Part shown: positions 1 to 7,510 of the stretch, in pieces | Position numbering within the stretch: position 1 is the first letter of the stretch | Layout: every line of letters starts with the position of its first letter | Assembly: GCF_963677575.1 (NCBI RefSeq) | Contig: NZ_OY782038.1 | Coordinates: forward strand, 5,539,001-5,603,000 | Reading direction: 5' to 3' | Source: an uncultured Draconibacterium sp. | GTDB taxonomy: Bacteria > Bacteroidota > Bacteroidia > Bacteroidales > Prolixibacteraceae | Length of the DNA: 64,000 bases | Position numbers and translations under genes: made by a program | The notes under the pieces: generated by a model | Database searches by the model: none | What the model was told of the DNA's origin: nothing | Seen by the model: only the letters and a program-made list of their open reading frames with translations

Positions 1-403
1 CTTTTAGGCCAACCATTGGCCCCTCGATCACTTCAACTACTTTGCCCGGTGCAAAATTTTCCATAGTAACATCCACTTCAAAATCAAATTGCTGAAGCAG
101 GGTGCGTATGGCATCAATTTCCTGTTGGCTAACGATGGCTGCTTTACGCTCGAAAGTGATGTAGCTTACCACATTTGCCAGCTGCAAAACCATATCATAT
201 TCTTTTCGGGTGATGTTTACAAAACAATAACCGGGGATGAGTGGTGTTTCTACCCATTTTTTACGGTCTTTCCATTGGCGGAGCTGCTTCTGTAGAGGTA
301 GGAAGCATTCTATGTCACTGGCTATAAGTTCCAGAAGAACTTTCTTCTCAGCCCTCGATCGGGTATATACTACATGCCATTGTTTCCGGGTCTGCATGGT
401 CAT
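1..403 (-). CDS. UpxY-type NusG-family transcription antiterminator (3' end outside window)
   Basis: Translating the minus strand from the ATG at 403 gives an uninterrupted frame to the window edge. It begins MTMQTRKQWHVVYTRSRAEK, the usual start of a NusG N-terminal (NGN) domain (W-x-V-x-Y-T-x-x-x-E/K). Further on are the motifs IPGYCFVNI and FAPGKVVEVIEGPMVGLK, the latter being the start of the KOW domain, where the sequence runs off the window. About 134 residues are visible of an expected ~165-180. UpxY/NusG paralogues in Bacteroidota are specialised antiterminators encoded first in capsule or exopolysaccharide operons, so such an operon probably lies to the left; that is inference from family behaviour. 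A second in-frame ATG at 397 is equally possible as start. The general housekeeping NusG is the alternative, but that gene normally sits with ribosomal protein genes, which are absent here. Confidence 0.85.
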   Translation of the reverse strand, partial: MTMQTRKQWHVVYTRSRAEKKVLLELIASDIECFLPLQKQLRQWKDRKKWVETPLIPGYCFVNITRKEYDMVLQLANVVSYITFERKAAIVSQQEIDAIRTLLQQFDFEVDVTMENFAPGKVVEVIEGPMVGLK

Positions 404-435
404 TATTAGTCTTTTTTGTGGATCGTAAATATGTG

Positions 436-444
436 GCAAAAATA
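436..444 (-). promoter_or_regulatory. Candidate -7 promoter box for the upxY-like gene
   Basis: On the minus strand the sequence TATTTTTGC fits the Bacteroidota -7 consensus TAnnTTTG, about 33 bases upstream of the ATG at 403. It lies within a short inverted repeat GGCAA/TTGCC (435-453). No clear -33 TTG element was found, so this rests on the -7 match and position only. Confidence 0.4.
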
Positions 445-762
445 TAAATTGCCGATGAAAATAACGTAGTGTAGCATGTAATATTTTATACTGATCGATT
501 TTTAGGCAATATGCTGAGTAGAGCTAAGGTGTTTTGGAAAAGCTGGAACGGTATAATTTAAAAGGCAAACGGCAAGATTAGACGGTAAAGGAATTGCTGA
601 GTTAACCCGGATAATTCATTTGATTTTAGCAATAGTCATGTTTCTCCGGGTTAATCCCGACTTAGTTGAGTCCATTTTTGAGTGTCAAAAATGGGTACGA
701 AACTTCGTCGCATTAAACTATTTTGCTATTTGTGATGAATAATGCGGATTAATGAGACGGTG

Positions 763-850
763 AGCACTGAGACTGTGAGAATGATATGATTGAACGAAGA
801 TTGATGTAGATTGAGTGCTGAGATTGATAAAGCTCGAGGATCGTAGCTCG
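763..850 (+). repeat. Degenerate ~90-bp direct repeat, copy 1 (left of PAP2 gene)
   Basis: This stretch aligns with 1751-1842 in the same orientation. Shared blocks are GCACTGAGA, GTGAGA, GATTGAA-GAAGATTGATGTAG-TTG and a final block of form CTCG-GG-T-G-AGCT-G. The two copies flank the PAP2 gene. The rest of the 404-762 gap is AT-rich, with short pieces such as GGCAAACGGCAAGA and a repeated CGGGTTAA/GTTAACCCGG; no gene is seen there. Confidence 0.5.
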
Positions 851-864
851 CCTCTCGCAGATTC

Positions 865-1674
865 CTAAAACGTGTACATTAAGGCAAGTCCTTTCTGACG
901 GCCGGTTTTCCACGGAAAAATATCGAGGTTTTTGAGGTGTTCACGATCCCATTTATATTGGTGGGTGAGGTAGATTAGTTCGGTGGAGATTATTCCTACT
1001 CCGGCACCGACCATAACATCAGAAGCCCAATGGCTGCCTTTGGAAATACGCATGATCCCTACGGTGGTTGCACAGGCATAGGCACCTACGCTGTACCATG
1101 GGCTTATCTCGCTATATTCGCGGTGCATCCATTGGGCTGCTGCAAAAACAATGGCTGTATGCCCTGAAGGCATAGACTGAGGTTCGCCTGTTGGACGTTC
1201 TACATCCAATATGTTCTTTAGGCTTTTTGTGAAAATGGTAGTCAGTATCATGCTTTTGCCCAATATGACAGTTTGGTTCCCAATATTGTTTTTCCCTTCT
1301 ATTCCAAAGGCGTTTAAGGAATAAACTGCGGCAATTGGTGCAAAACGAAGATAGTCGTCCAGGTTGCCCGTGTAATTAAAATGTTCCCAGCGCCACTGGT
1401 CAATATCGTATTTCCAATCGGAAAAATGCAGGATCGTCCCACCGGCGATTAGAATCGAAGGAGCTATAAAAGGCTTAAATCCACGTTTTTTGTCAGCATA
1501 ACGAAAATCTATTCGGTGGATGGAATCGTTGTGAAAAGCGTAGCTTGGAATTGTCTCTGTGGTCAGCAAGGAAATCCGTTCCGGTTTTTTCTTGTCGGAC
1601 GCTATACTCTGTATTGAGAATAGTAGCAATGCTGCTACCAGAATATTTGCTATGAGTGTTGAATGATTTTGCAC
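865..1674 (-). CDS. PAP2-superfamily phosphatase (membrane/periplasmic)
   Basis: The protein carries the three PAP2 signature blocks in order: K-SLKNILDVE-RP, then S-M-PSGH-TA, then R-ISKGS-H-WAS-D. These are the phosphate-binding and nucleophile/acid residues of lipid phosphatases and undecaprenyl-diphosphate or phosphatidate phosphatases. Hydrophobic stretches near the N-terminus (ILVAALLLFSIQSIAS, a probable signal peptide) and around the motifs suit an envelope enzyme. The frame is open up to an ATG at 1755, but the extra 27 residues come from repeat-derived low-complexity DNA (AAAGGTAAAAGG). A GTG start at 1674, giving about 269 residues and placing the signal peptide at the N-terminus, is preferred. 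The substrate is unknown. The gene stands alone between degenerate direct repeats. Confidence 0.8.
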   Translation of the reverse strand: MQNHSTLIANILVAALLLFSIQSIASDKKKPERISLLTTETIPSYAFHNDSIHRIDFRYADKKRGFKPFIAPSILIAGGTILHFSDWKYDIDQWRWEHFNYTGNLDDYLRFAPIAAVYSLNAFGIEGKNNIGNQTVILGKSMILTTIFTKSLKNILDVERPTGEPQSMPSGHTAIVFAAAQWMHREYSEISPWYSVGAYACATTVGIMRISKGSHWASDVMVGAGVGIISTELIYLTHQYKWDREHLKNLDIFPWKTGRQKGLALMYTF

Positions 1675-1750
1675 GGAGCAAAAATAGGAAAAGGATTTGC
1701 ACGGCAAAAGGAAAAAAGTAAAGGCAAAAGGTAAAAGGTAAAAGTGAAGA

Positions 1751-1842
1751 AGCACTGAGATGGTGAGACAGTGAGATTGAAAGAAGATTGATGTAGGTTG
1801 TAAGATTTAGTATAATTGAACAAACTCGTGGCTTGCAGCTAG
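1751..1842 (+). repeat. Degenerate ~90-bp direct repeat, copy 2 (right of PAP2 gene)
   Basis: Second copy of the repeat at 763-850, same orientation, sharing an exact GAAGATTGATGTAG block and the GCACTGAGA and GTGAGA pieces. It ends at the left arm of the nested inverted-repeat element at 1839-2004. A further AACTCGT(A/G)G piece recurs just right of that element at 2006. Confidence 0.5.
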
Positions 1843-2004
1843 TGTGAAGATTGCTAATTTCCCGAACTAATTTTTACCCTATTTTCCTTTCTGCCACGTT
1901 AAGTTTTTTCGCCGTAACTACGGCTATGCCTGTAAAACTTGCCTTGCATAAAGAAAAATATCATCAAAAATTTTAATTCGTTTAATTAACACTCTTCACA
2001 CTAG
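1839..2004. repeat. Nested inverted-repeat intergenic element, copy 1
   Basis: A 166-bp stretch bounded by a perfect 11-bp inverted repeat, CTAGTGTGAAG (1839-1849) and CTTCACACTAG (1994-2004). It has a central perfect hairpin GCCGTA-AC-TACGGC (1911-1924). The core aligns with 10067-10230: TTCTGC..GTT-AA..TTT..CG, then GCTAT..GCCT, then CTTGCCTTG..AT..A..AAAAATA. In both copies it lies downstream of a minus-strand gene, here arcB. A MITE/REP-like repeat or a transcribed 3' structure are both possible. The rest of the 1675-2077 gap holds the direct repeat described separately and no gene. Confidence 0.55.
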
Positions 2005-2077
2005 TAACTCGTAGTTGGCAAAAAAAGCACTACCTCCAAAGCTGAAGATAATGCTTTAAAATCTATGGTAATTTTGC

Positions 2078-3076
2078 TTAAGCCAGTGTGGCGACCATAA
2101 CGGCTTTTATAGTGTGCATGCGGTTTTCAGCTTCATCGAATACCAGCGATGCTTTGCTTTCAAAAACTTCTTCGGTGACTTCCATGGCTTCCAAACCGAA
2201 TTTTTGATAGATCTGCTCGCCAATTTTTGTATCCCGATTATGGAAAGCGGGGAGGCAGTGCAGGAATTTTACATCTGGATTGCCGGTGAGTTTCATCGCT
2301 TTTTTGTTTACCTGGTAGGGGAGCAGCAGTTTTATGCGTTCCTGCCATACTTCATCTGGTTCTCCCATCGATACCCAAACGTCGGTGTACAGAAAATCGC
2401 AGTCTTTAACGGCTGTGGCTACATCCTCGGTAATCGTAATTTTACCACCAGTTTGAACGGCTATTTCGCGGCATTTGGCCTGCAATTCCTCAGAAGGCTG
2501 GCAGGCCTTTGGTGCTGCGGCTCTAAAATCCATTCCTAGTTTAGCCGCACCAACCATTAGCGAGTTGCCCATGTTATTTCGTGCATCGCCCAGGTAGCAG
2601 AATTTGACTTCAGACAACGGTTTGTTGCTGTGTTCCTTCATAGTCAGAAAATCAGCCAGAATCTGAGTTGGGTGAAATTCATTGGTGAGGCCATTCCAAA
2701 CCGGAACACCGGCAAATTCACCTAATTCTTCCACAATACCTTGTCCAAAACCACGGTATTCAATTCCATCGTACATTTTTCCCAGCACACGGGCTGTGTC
2801 TTTCATTGTTTCTTTCTGGCCAATTTGCGATCCCGAAGGGCCAAGATAAGTAACCTGAGCTCCCTGATCGTAGGCGGCGACTTCAAAAGCGCAGCGGGTG
2901 CGGGTAGAGGCTTTTTCAAAAATCAGCGCTATGTTTTTCCCGGTTAGCAAAGGTTTTTCAGAGCCTTCGTATTTTGCCTTTTTTAAACTTGCCGCTAAAT
3001 CGAGCAGTTCATTTATTTCGTTAGGAGTAAAATCCAGTAGTTTGAGGAAGTTTCTGTTTTTTAAATTATTGGTCAT
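2078..3076 (-). CDS. arcB: Ornithine carbamoyltransferase (probably catabolic)
   Basis: A full-length 332-residue transcarbamylase. The carbamoyl-phosphate site STRTR is at residues 57-61 and HPTQ at 135-138; the ornithine-binding SMGE is at 236-239 and HCLP at 273-276. These separate it from the N-succinylornithine transcarbamylase found in some Bacteroides, which has a different SxRTR context and lacks SMG. The enzyme interconverts ornithine plus carbamoyl phosphate with citrulline plus phosphate in the cytoplasm. Its neighbour upstream on the same strand is carbamate kinase, so the citrulline-to-ATP direction is inferred. No arginine deiminase gene lies in the window. An arginine-biosynthetic role (argF) cannot be excluded from sequence alone. 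Confidence 0.93.
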   Translation of the reverse strand: MTNNLKNRNFLKLLDFTPNEINELLDLAASLKKAKYEGSEKPLLTGKNIALIFEKASTRTRCAFEVAAYDQGAQVTYLGPSGSQIGQKETMKDTARVLGKMYDGIEYRGFGQGIVEELGEFAGVPVWNGLTNEFHPTQILADFLTMKEHSNKPLSEVKFCYLGDARNNMGNSLMVGAAKLGMDFRAAAPKACQPSEELQAKCREIAVQTGGKITITEDVATAVKDCDFLYTDVWVSMGEPDEVWQERIKLLLPYQVNKKAMKLTGNPDVKFLHCLPAFHNRDTKIGEQIYQKFGLEAMEVTEEVFESKASLVFDEAENRMHTIKAVMVATLA

Positions 3077-3131
3077 TCTGTTTTAGTTTTTTATTTGGTT
3101 GCTGTTGATTTTAATTTGTCAGTTATCTTTT

Positions 3132-3290
3132 TTTACCACAGAGCTGAACAAAGAAGTCTTAGAGTTTCACAGAGAAGAAAAGTCTCAGTCGCAGTTTTCA
3201 GCTTCAGTTGGCAATTTATCAGTTTTTCAATTTTACAATTTCTTACATTCTCATTGCTCAGTTCTCACACTCTCTCTTTTCATACTCCAT
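3132..3290 (+). repeat. Degenerate intergenic repeat of the ACCACAGAG type, copy 1
   Basis: The stretch contains TTACCACAGAG, then GAGTTTCACAGAG, then CAATTTTACAA and CTCATTG. The same order of pieces (TTACCACAGAG, AAATCACAGAG, CAATTTTACAA, TCTATTG) recurs at 8359-8470. It fills most of the 181-bp gap between arcC and arcB and runs into the last codons of arcC. Confidence 0.4.
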
Positions 3291-4229
3291 TGTAATTTTC
3301 GAACCGTAACTCTTGTCTGCCAGTTTTGTGGCTTCGGTGATAATACTCTTGCTGCCACCGTTTTTTATAAAGTTGAGGCAGGCCTTTATTTTGGGCTCCA
3401 TCGTTCCTTCAGCAAATGTACCATTTTCAAGATGTTTTAGGGTGTCGGAATAATTTAAAAATTCGAGTTTTTGCTGCGTTTCCTGTCCAAAGTCCTTGTA
3501 GATAAACGGTACGTCGGTGAGGATGTATAGCTCGTTGGCATTGATATTGGTGGCCAACATTCCCGACGCCATATCTTTGTCGATTACCGCATCCAGCGTA
3601 CGCACGTCGTTATTCTCGTCAAAATAAACCGGAATGCCACCACCGCCGGCAGCAATAACAATATTGCCGTTCTCCAGCAATTGCCGAATGATCTCTTTAT
3701 TCACAATGTCAACGGGTGCAGGCGAGGGGACGACCCGCCGGTAGCCATCTTTACTTTTCGATGTGGATTTAAACTCCCATCCTTTTTGTTCGGCCAGTTG
3801 GTCTGCTTCTGTTTTGTTGTAGGCTTTTCCAATTCGTTTCGATGGATTTTGAAATGCCGGATCATTGGCATCGATTTCAACCAGCGTAACCATTGAAATG
3901 ACGTTTTTATCGATGCCGTTTTTGTTGAGCACGTTGCGCATCATCCGTTCGATCATAAAACCAATACCACCCTGTGAGTCGGCTACGCAAATATTTAGTG
4001 GCATGGGAGCAATTCCATACAATTGTTCGCCGGCGTCGTTACGCATTAATATATTGCCTACCTGCGGCCCGTTGCCGTGTGTCAGTACCAGTTCGTAACC
4101 TTCGCGGAGCAAAGGTACCAGGTTTTCAAGTGTATCGGTTACATTTTTTTCCTGCTGAACGATGGTTCCTTCTTCGTTATCGCGCAGAATGGCGTTTCCG
4201 CCCAAAGCAACAACAGCTCGTCTTTTCAT
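3258..4229 (-). CDS. arcC: Carbamate kinase
   Basis: A 323-residue amino-acid-kinase-fold protein starting MKRRAVVALGGNAIL, with the GGNA phosphate-binding loop at residues 10-13 and the THGNGPQVGN motif typical of carbamate kinases. The length matches the family (about 310-320). It transfers phosphate from carbamoyl phosphate to ADP, giving ATP, ammonia and CO2. It is first in a two-gene minus-strand unit with ornithine carbamoyltransferase, so together they harvest ATP from citrulline. The gap to arcB is unusually long for an operon (181 bp) and contains repeat-like DNA. The start at 4229 has a purine/A-rich upstream region and no competing ATG nearby. Confidence 0.94.
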   Translation of the reverse strand: MKRRAVVALGGNAILRDNEEGTIVQQEKNVTDTLENLVPLLREGYELVLTHGNGPQVGNILMRNDAGEQLYGIAPMPLNICVADSQGGIGFMIERMMRNVLNKNGIDKNVISMVTLVEIDANDPAFQNPSKRIGKAYNKTEADQLAEQKGWEFKSTSKSKDGYRRVVPSPAPVDIVNKEIIRQLLENGNIVIAAGGGGIPVYFDENNDVRTLDAVIDKDMASGMLATNINANELYILTDVPFIYKDFGQETQQKLEFLNYSDTLKHLENGTFAEGTMEPKIKACLNFIKNGGSKSIITEATKLADKSYGSKITMEYEKRECEN

Positions 4230-4273
4230 CTTATTAAAATTGTTTATTTATTCGGTATAAGATGTAACTCCCG

Positions 4274-4321
4274 ATGAATTTTAATCATTTTCATGGTGCA
4301 TTTTAAAATGTTAAAATTCAT
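4274..4321. promoter_or_regulatory. Inverted repeat upstream of arcC (possible operator)
   Basis: A perfect 11-bp inverted repeat ATGAATTTTAA (4274-4284) / TTAAAATTCAT (4311-4321) sits 45-92 bases upstream of the arcC start. Inside its loop is a perfect 12-bp palindrome CATTTTAAAATG (4299-4310). The position and the AT-rich palindromic form suit a repressor or activator site, for example an ArgR-type box, but no consensus was matched base by base. Confidence 0.4.
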
Positions 4322-4453
4322 GGTCGTTTCATTGTTAGAATTCGTTAGTGTCCTGAAAAAGGATCAGGCGCCTAACAAACATAGAAAAACAAAGAATAAA
4401 AAGAAATGTGTTAGCACTTGGTTTTGTGTTGGTTGTGCTATTTTAAAACAGCT

Positions 4454-4763
4454 TTTTCCAATTGATTTATTAATTCGGAAAACAGGTGTAACGTATTCTT
4501 TCGAATTGCAAGAAAATGAGTGAATTTTGTTAACAGTTTTTTCTTGAAATGATTGCAGGAATTAGCAAGCAAGCATAACTTCTATCTAACCTGAAAAATT
4601 CGAGAAATTTTTCACACAAAGTGTTGACGATTGAAAATCTGCACGATACATGCTCTCAAAAAATATATTTATGATTTTCAATGTCAAGATTAGCCCTGAC
4701 AAATAATTGTATCTCAATTATTTCGTCAGCCCTGCGGGTAGTTAATTCATTTTTATGAATTAA
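4454..4763. repeat. Cluster of five consecutive inverted repeats between divergent arcC and ftsK
   Basis: Five stem-forming repeats follow each other: TTTTCCAATT/AATTCGGAAAA (4454-4482, one bulge); TGAAAAATT-CGAGA-AATTTTTCA (4592-4614, perfect); TTGACGATTGAAAATC/GATTTTCAATGTCAA (4624-4639 with 4673-4687, one base missing); CTGACAAATAATTG-TATCT-CAATTATTTCGTCAG (4696-4729, one bulge); TTAATTCAT-TTTT-ATGAATTAA (4742-4763, perfect). The flanking genes diverge, so these are not simple terminators. No convincing protein gene is seen in the 727-bp gap (4230-4956). Confidence 0.5.
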
Positions 4764-4783
4764 TCAGGCTAAGTTTTTTTAGT

Positions 4784-4791
4784 TAAATTTG
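4784..4791 (+). promoter_or_regulatory. Candidate -7 promoter box for ftsK
   Basis: TAAATTTG followed by C matches TAnnTTTG(C). It would give a 5' leader of roughly 150 bases before the ftsK ATG at 4957. The leader contains two tiny open frames (23 codons from 4820, 11 codons from 4893), too weak to call as genes. Confidence 0.4.
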
Positions 4792-4956
4792 CGGGCAATT
4801 TAACCTACATTATTCAGTTTATGGAGAATAGTGTTCCTGTTTGGCGGTTAAAGTCGATTTTGTTGAATGATTTTTGGGATCTCAAAAATTGAAATGAAAC
4901 TTAATCGTTATATTGGAAACTTGTTGTGAATAAAAATTCGGATTAAAAATAACTCC

Positions 4957-7407
4957 ATGGCATTTAGAGCGAAGAAAAAGCCAGCAAAATCGAAAAATAA
5001 ACGTACCAAAAAGAAGCGTACACCCCTGTTTAATAGAGAAAAACTGTATTTCCTATTTGGGTTGTTCGTAATTCTGGTTGCAGCTTACCTGCTAATTTCA
5101 TTTGTGTCGTTTTTATTTTACGGTGCAGCCGATCAAAGTATAATGGACTCGGGCTGGCGCGAATTCCTTTTCAATACAGAGGTAAAAGCCCGGAACAAAG
5201 GAATGAAACTGGGCGCTTATTTGTCGGAAGTTATTATGAACCGCGGTTTCGGCCTGGCGTCGTTTGGTATTGTATACCTAATGGCTATTTCAGGTGCGTG
5301 TATTTTAGGCAGAAAAACCGGCAACTTCCTGAAAAGTGTTTGGTATAGTGTTGTCTGCATTATTTGGTTTTCAGTGGCGCTGGGATTGTTTTTAAATAAA
5401 ACCGATGCCGGATCGGCCATCTACTGGGGAGGCCATTACGGTTTTGTACTCAGCAACTGGATGCGATCATTGATTGGTATTGTGGGGCTTGTTTTCTTGC
5501 TGTTCATTTCCGGATTGGCGATTGTTGTGGTGCGTTTCGATGGCGCTTTTAACATGCTGAAAGGGATGTTAAGGAGAAAGTCAAACGAGGCAGAGCAAGA
5601 AGATGTTGATACGAATGAGGAGACCATTCCAAATGAAGAAGTTGAAGGAGAAGAGTCGATAACAAAAGTTATTGAAGATGACGATGATGTGGTGAAAGCC
5701 ATTTTTGAGTCGGACGACGAGGATGATTTGCTGATAGAGCAGCCGGAGGTAGTGATAGAAGACGAGATTGAAGTGGAGGAGCAGGAAGAGGAAAGTGAAG
5801 ATAACATTGAGGTGATTCCGGTGAAAAAGGAAGATGATCTGAATTTAACGGTTGCTCCAAAACATGAGGAAGAAGAATCGGATGGCAAGAAGCCTGAAGA
5901 ACTGGAAGATTATGATCCAACACTTGATCTGGCAAGCTTTAAATTCCCGACACTGGAATTGCTGGAAGATCATAAATTTGGTAATGCTGAAGTAAAAAAT
6001 GAGGAGCTGGTAGCCAACAAGAATAAAATTGTTGAAACGCTGCGTCATTATAAAATAGAGATCACGAAAATTCGGGCTACCATCGGACCGACAATTACAC
6101 TTTACGAAATTGTGCCGGCTCCGGGCGTACGTATCTCGAAGATTAAAAATCTGGAAGACGACATTGCTTTGAGTTTGGCGGCACTGGGTATTCGTATCAT
6201 TGCTCCGATTCCGGGGCGTGGAACCATCGGTATTGAGGTGCCAAACCAAAATCCTGAAACGGTGTCGATGCATTCTATCATTCGCTCGAAGCGGTTTCAG
6301 GAAAGCAAAGCCGAATTGCCGGTGGCTTTGGGAAAAACCATTTCGAACGAGACCTTTATGTTCGACCTGGTAAAAATGCCGCACATTCTTGTTGCCGGTG
6401 CTACCGGACAAGGTAAATCGGTAGGTATTAATGTGATCATTACTTCGTTGTTGTACAAAAAACACCCGTCGCAACTAAAGTTTGTTTTTATCGACCCGAA
6501 AAAAGTGGAGCTGAATATTTATTCGGTGCTTGAAAAACATTACCTCGCCAAATTGCCTGATGCCGAAGAGCCGGTGATCACCGATATTCAGAAAGTAAAA
6601 AATACGCTGAATTCGATAAACGTGGAGATGGATGCACGTTACGATTTGCTGAAAGCTGCACAGGCACGTAATATTAAAGAGTATAACAAGAAGTTTATAT
6701 CGCGCAGGTTGAATCCGGAGAAAGGACACCGGTTTATGCCATACATTGTGGTGATTATCGATGAATTTGCCGACCTGATTATGACTGCGGGAAAAGAGAT
6801 TGAATTGCCGATTGCACGAATTGCACAGCTGGCAAGGGCGGTTGGTATTCATATGATCATTGCTACACAACGTCCGTCAACCAATATTATTACCGGAGTA
6901 ATTAAGGCTAACTTCCCGGCGCGAATTGCGTTTAAAGTAGCGTCGATGATCGACTCGCGTACCATTCTTGATTCGCCGGGAGCGAACCAGCTTATCGGGA
7001 GAGGAGATATGCTTATTTCGCAGGGTAGTGAAATGACGCGTGTGCAGTGTGCTTTTGTTGATACACCTGAAGTGGAAAATATTGTTGAATTTATCGGTGA
7101 GCAGCGTGGGTATCCAACAGCATTTTTATTGCCCGAGTATGCCGGCGATGAGGAGCCAGGACCGGGAGAAGTGGATCTGCGGAACCGCGATGAGTTGTTT
7201 GATGATGCAGCTCGCGTAGTGGTTATGAACCAAATGGGGTCGACATCAATGATTCAGCGAAAATTCTCGATCGGGTATAACCGGGCAGGGCGTTTAATGG
7301 ATCAGTTGGAAGCTGCCGGCGTGGTAGGACCAAGCGAAGGAAGTAAAGCGCGACAGGTTTTATTGCAGGATGAATATAGTTTGGAACAGTTATTGAATAG
7401 TTTATAG
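4957..7407 (+). CDS. ftsK: DNA translocase FtsK/SpoIIIE
   Basis: An 816-residue protein with the full FtsK layout. A basic N-terminus is followed by about four membrane segments (roughly residues 27-54, 100-120, 128-148 and 165-200). Then comes a strongly acidic Glu/Asp linker (about 205-325), far shorter than the E. coli linker. The alpha/beta RecA-like motor has Walker A GATGQGKS at 481-488 and Walker B IIDEFADL with D602/E603. A C-terminal winged-helix gamma domain (about 750-816, IQRKFSIGYNRAGRLMDQLE) reads orientation sequences and activates XerD. It pumps chromosome termini through the division septum. A XerC/D-type recombinase gene lies 3.4 kb downstream, though not in the same operon. 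lolA follows after 103 bp on the same strand and may be co-transcribed. Confidence 0.97.
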   Translation: MAFRAKKKPAKSKNKRTKKKRTPLFNREKLYFLFGLFVILVAAYLLISFVSFLFYGAADQSIMDSGWREFLFNTEVKARNKGMKLGAYLSEVIMNRGFGLASFGIVYLMAISGACILGRKTGNFLKSVWYSVVCIIWFSVALGLFLNKTDAGSAIYWGGHYGFVLSNWMRSLIGIVGLVFLLFISGLAIVVVRFDGAFNMLKGMLRRKSNEAEQEDVDTNEETIPNEEVEGEESITKVIEDDDDVVKAIFESDDEDDLLIEQPEVVIEDEIEVEEQEEESEDNIEVIPVKKEDDLNLTVAPKHEEEESDGKKPEELEDYDPTLDLASFKFPTLELLEDHKFGNAEVKNEELVANKNKIVETLRHYKIEITKIRATIGPTITLYEIVPAPGVRISKIKNLEDDIALSLAALGIRIIAPIPGRGTIGIEVPNQNPETVSMHSIIRSKRFQESKAELPVALGKTISNETFMFDLVKMPHILVAGATGQGKSVGINVIITSLLYKKHPSQLKFVFIDPKKVELNIYSVLEKHYLAKLPDAEEPVITDIQKVKNTLNSINVEMDARYDLLKAAQARNIKEYNKKFISRRLNPEKGHRFMPYIVVIIDEFADLIMTAGKEIELPIARIAQLARAVGIHMIIATQRPSTNIITGVIKANFPARIAFKVASMIDSRTILDSPGANQLIGRGDMLISQGSEMTRVQCAFVDTPEVENIVEFIGEQRGYPTAFLLPEYAGDEEPGPGEVDLRNRDELFDDAARVVVMNQMGSTSMIQRKFSIGYNRAGRLMDQLEAAGVVGPSEGSKARQVLLQDEYSLEQLLNSL

Positions 7408-7510
7408 AATTAATTTTTGAGGGTGATACGGGATCGGGATTTAAACATTGGGGAGAAAAGATCGTAGCGTTTTCATTTTCTGATATAGAAATAGTACAAT
7501 AGTAAAACGA

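Noticed and set aside
4293..4523. A 76-codon open frame in the arcC-ftsK gap
   Set aside because: It overlaps the palindromic region, starts inside the inverted repeat and resembles no protein. It is probably chance in AT-rich DNA.
5436..5935. Long Ser-rich open frames on the minus strand opposite the ftsK linker
   Set aside because: They are shadows of the Glu/Asp-rich linker codons (GAA/GAT read as TTC/ATC on the other strand) and match no family.
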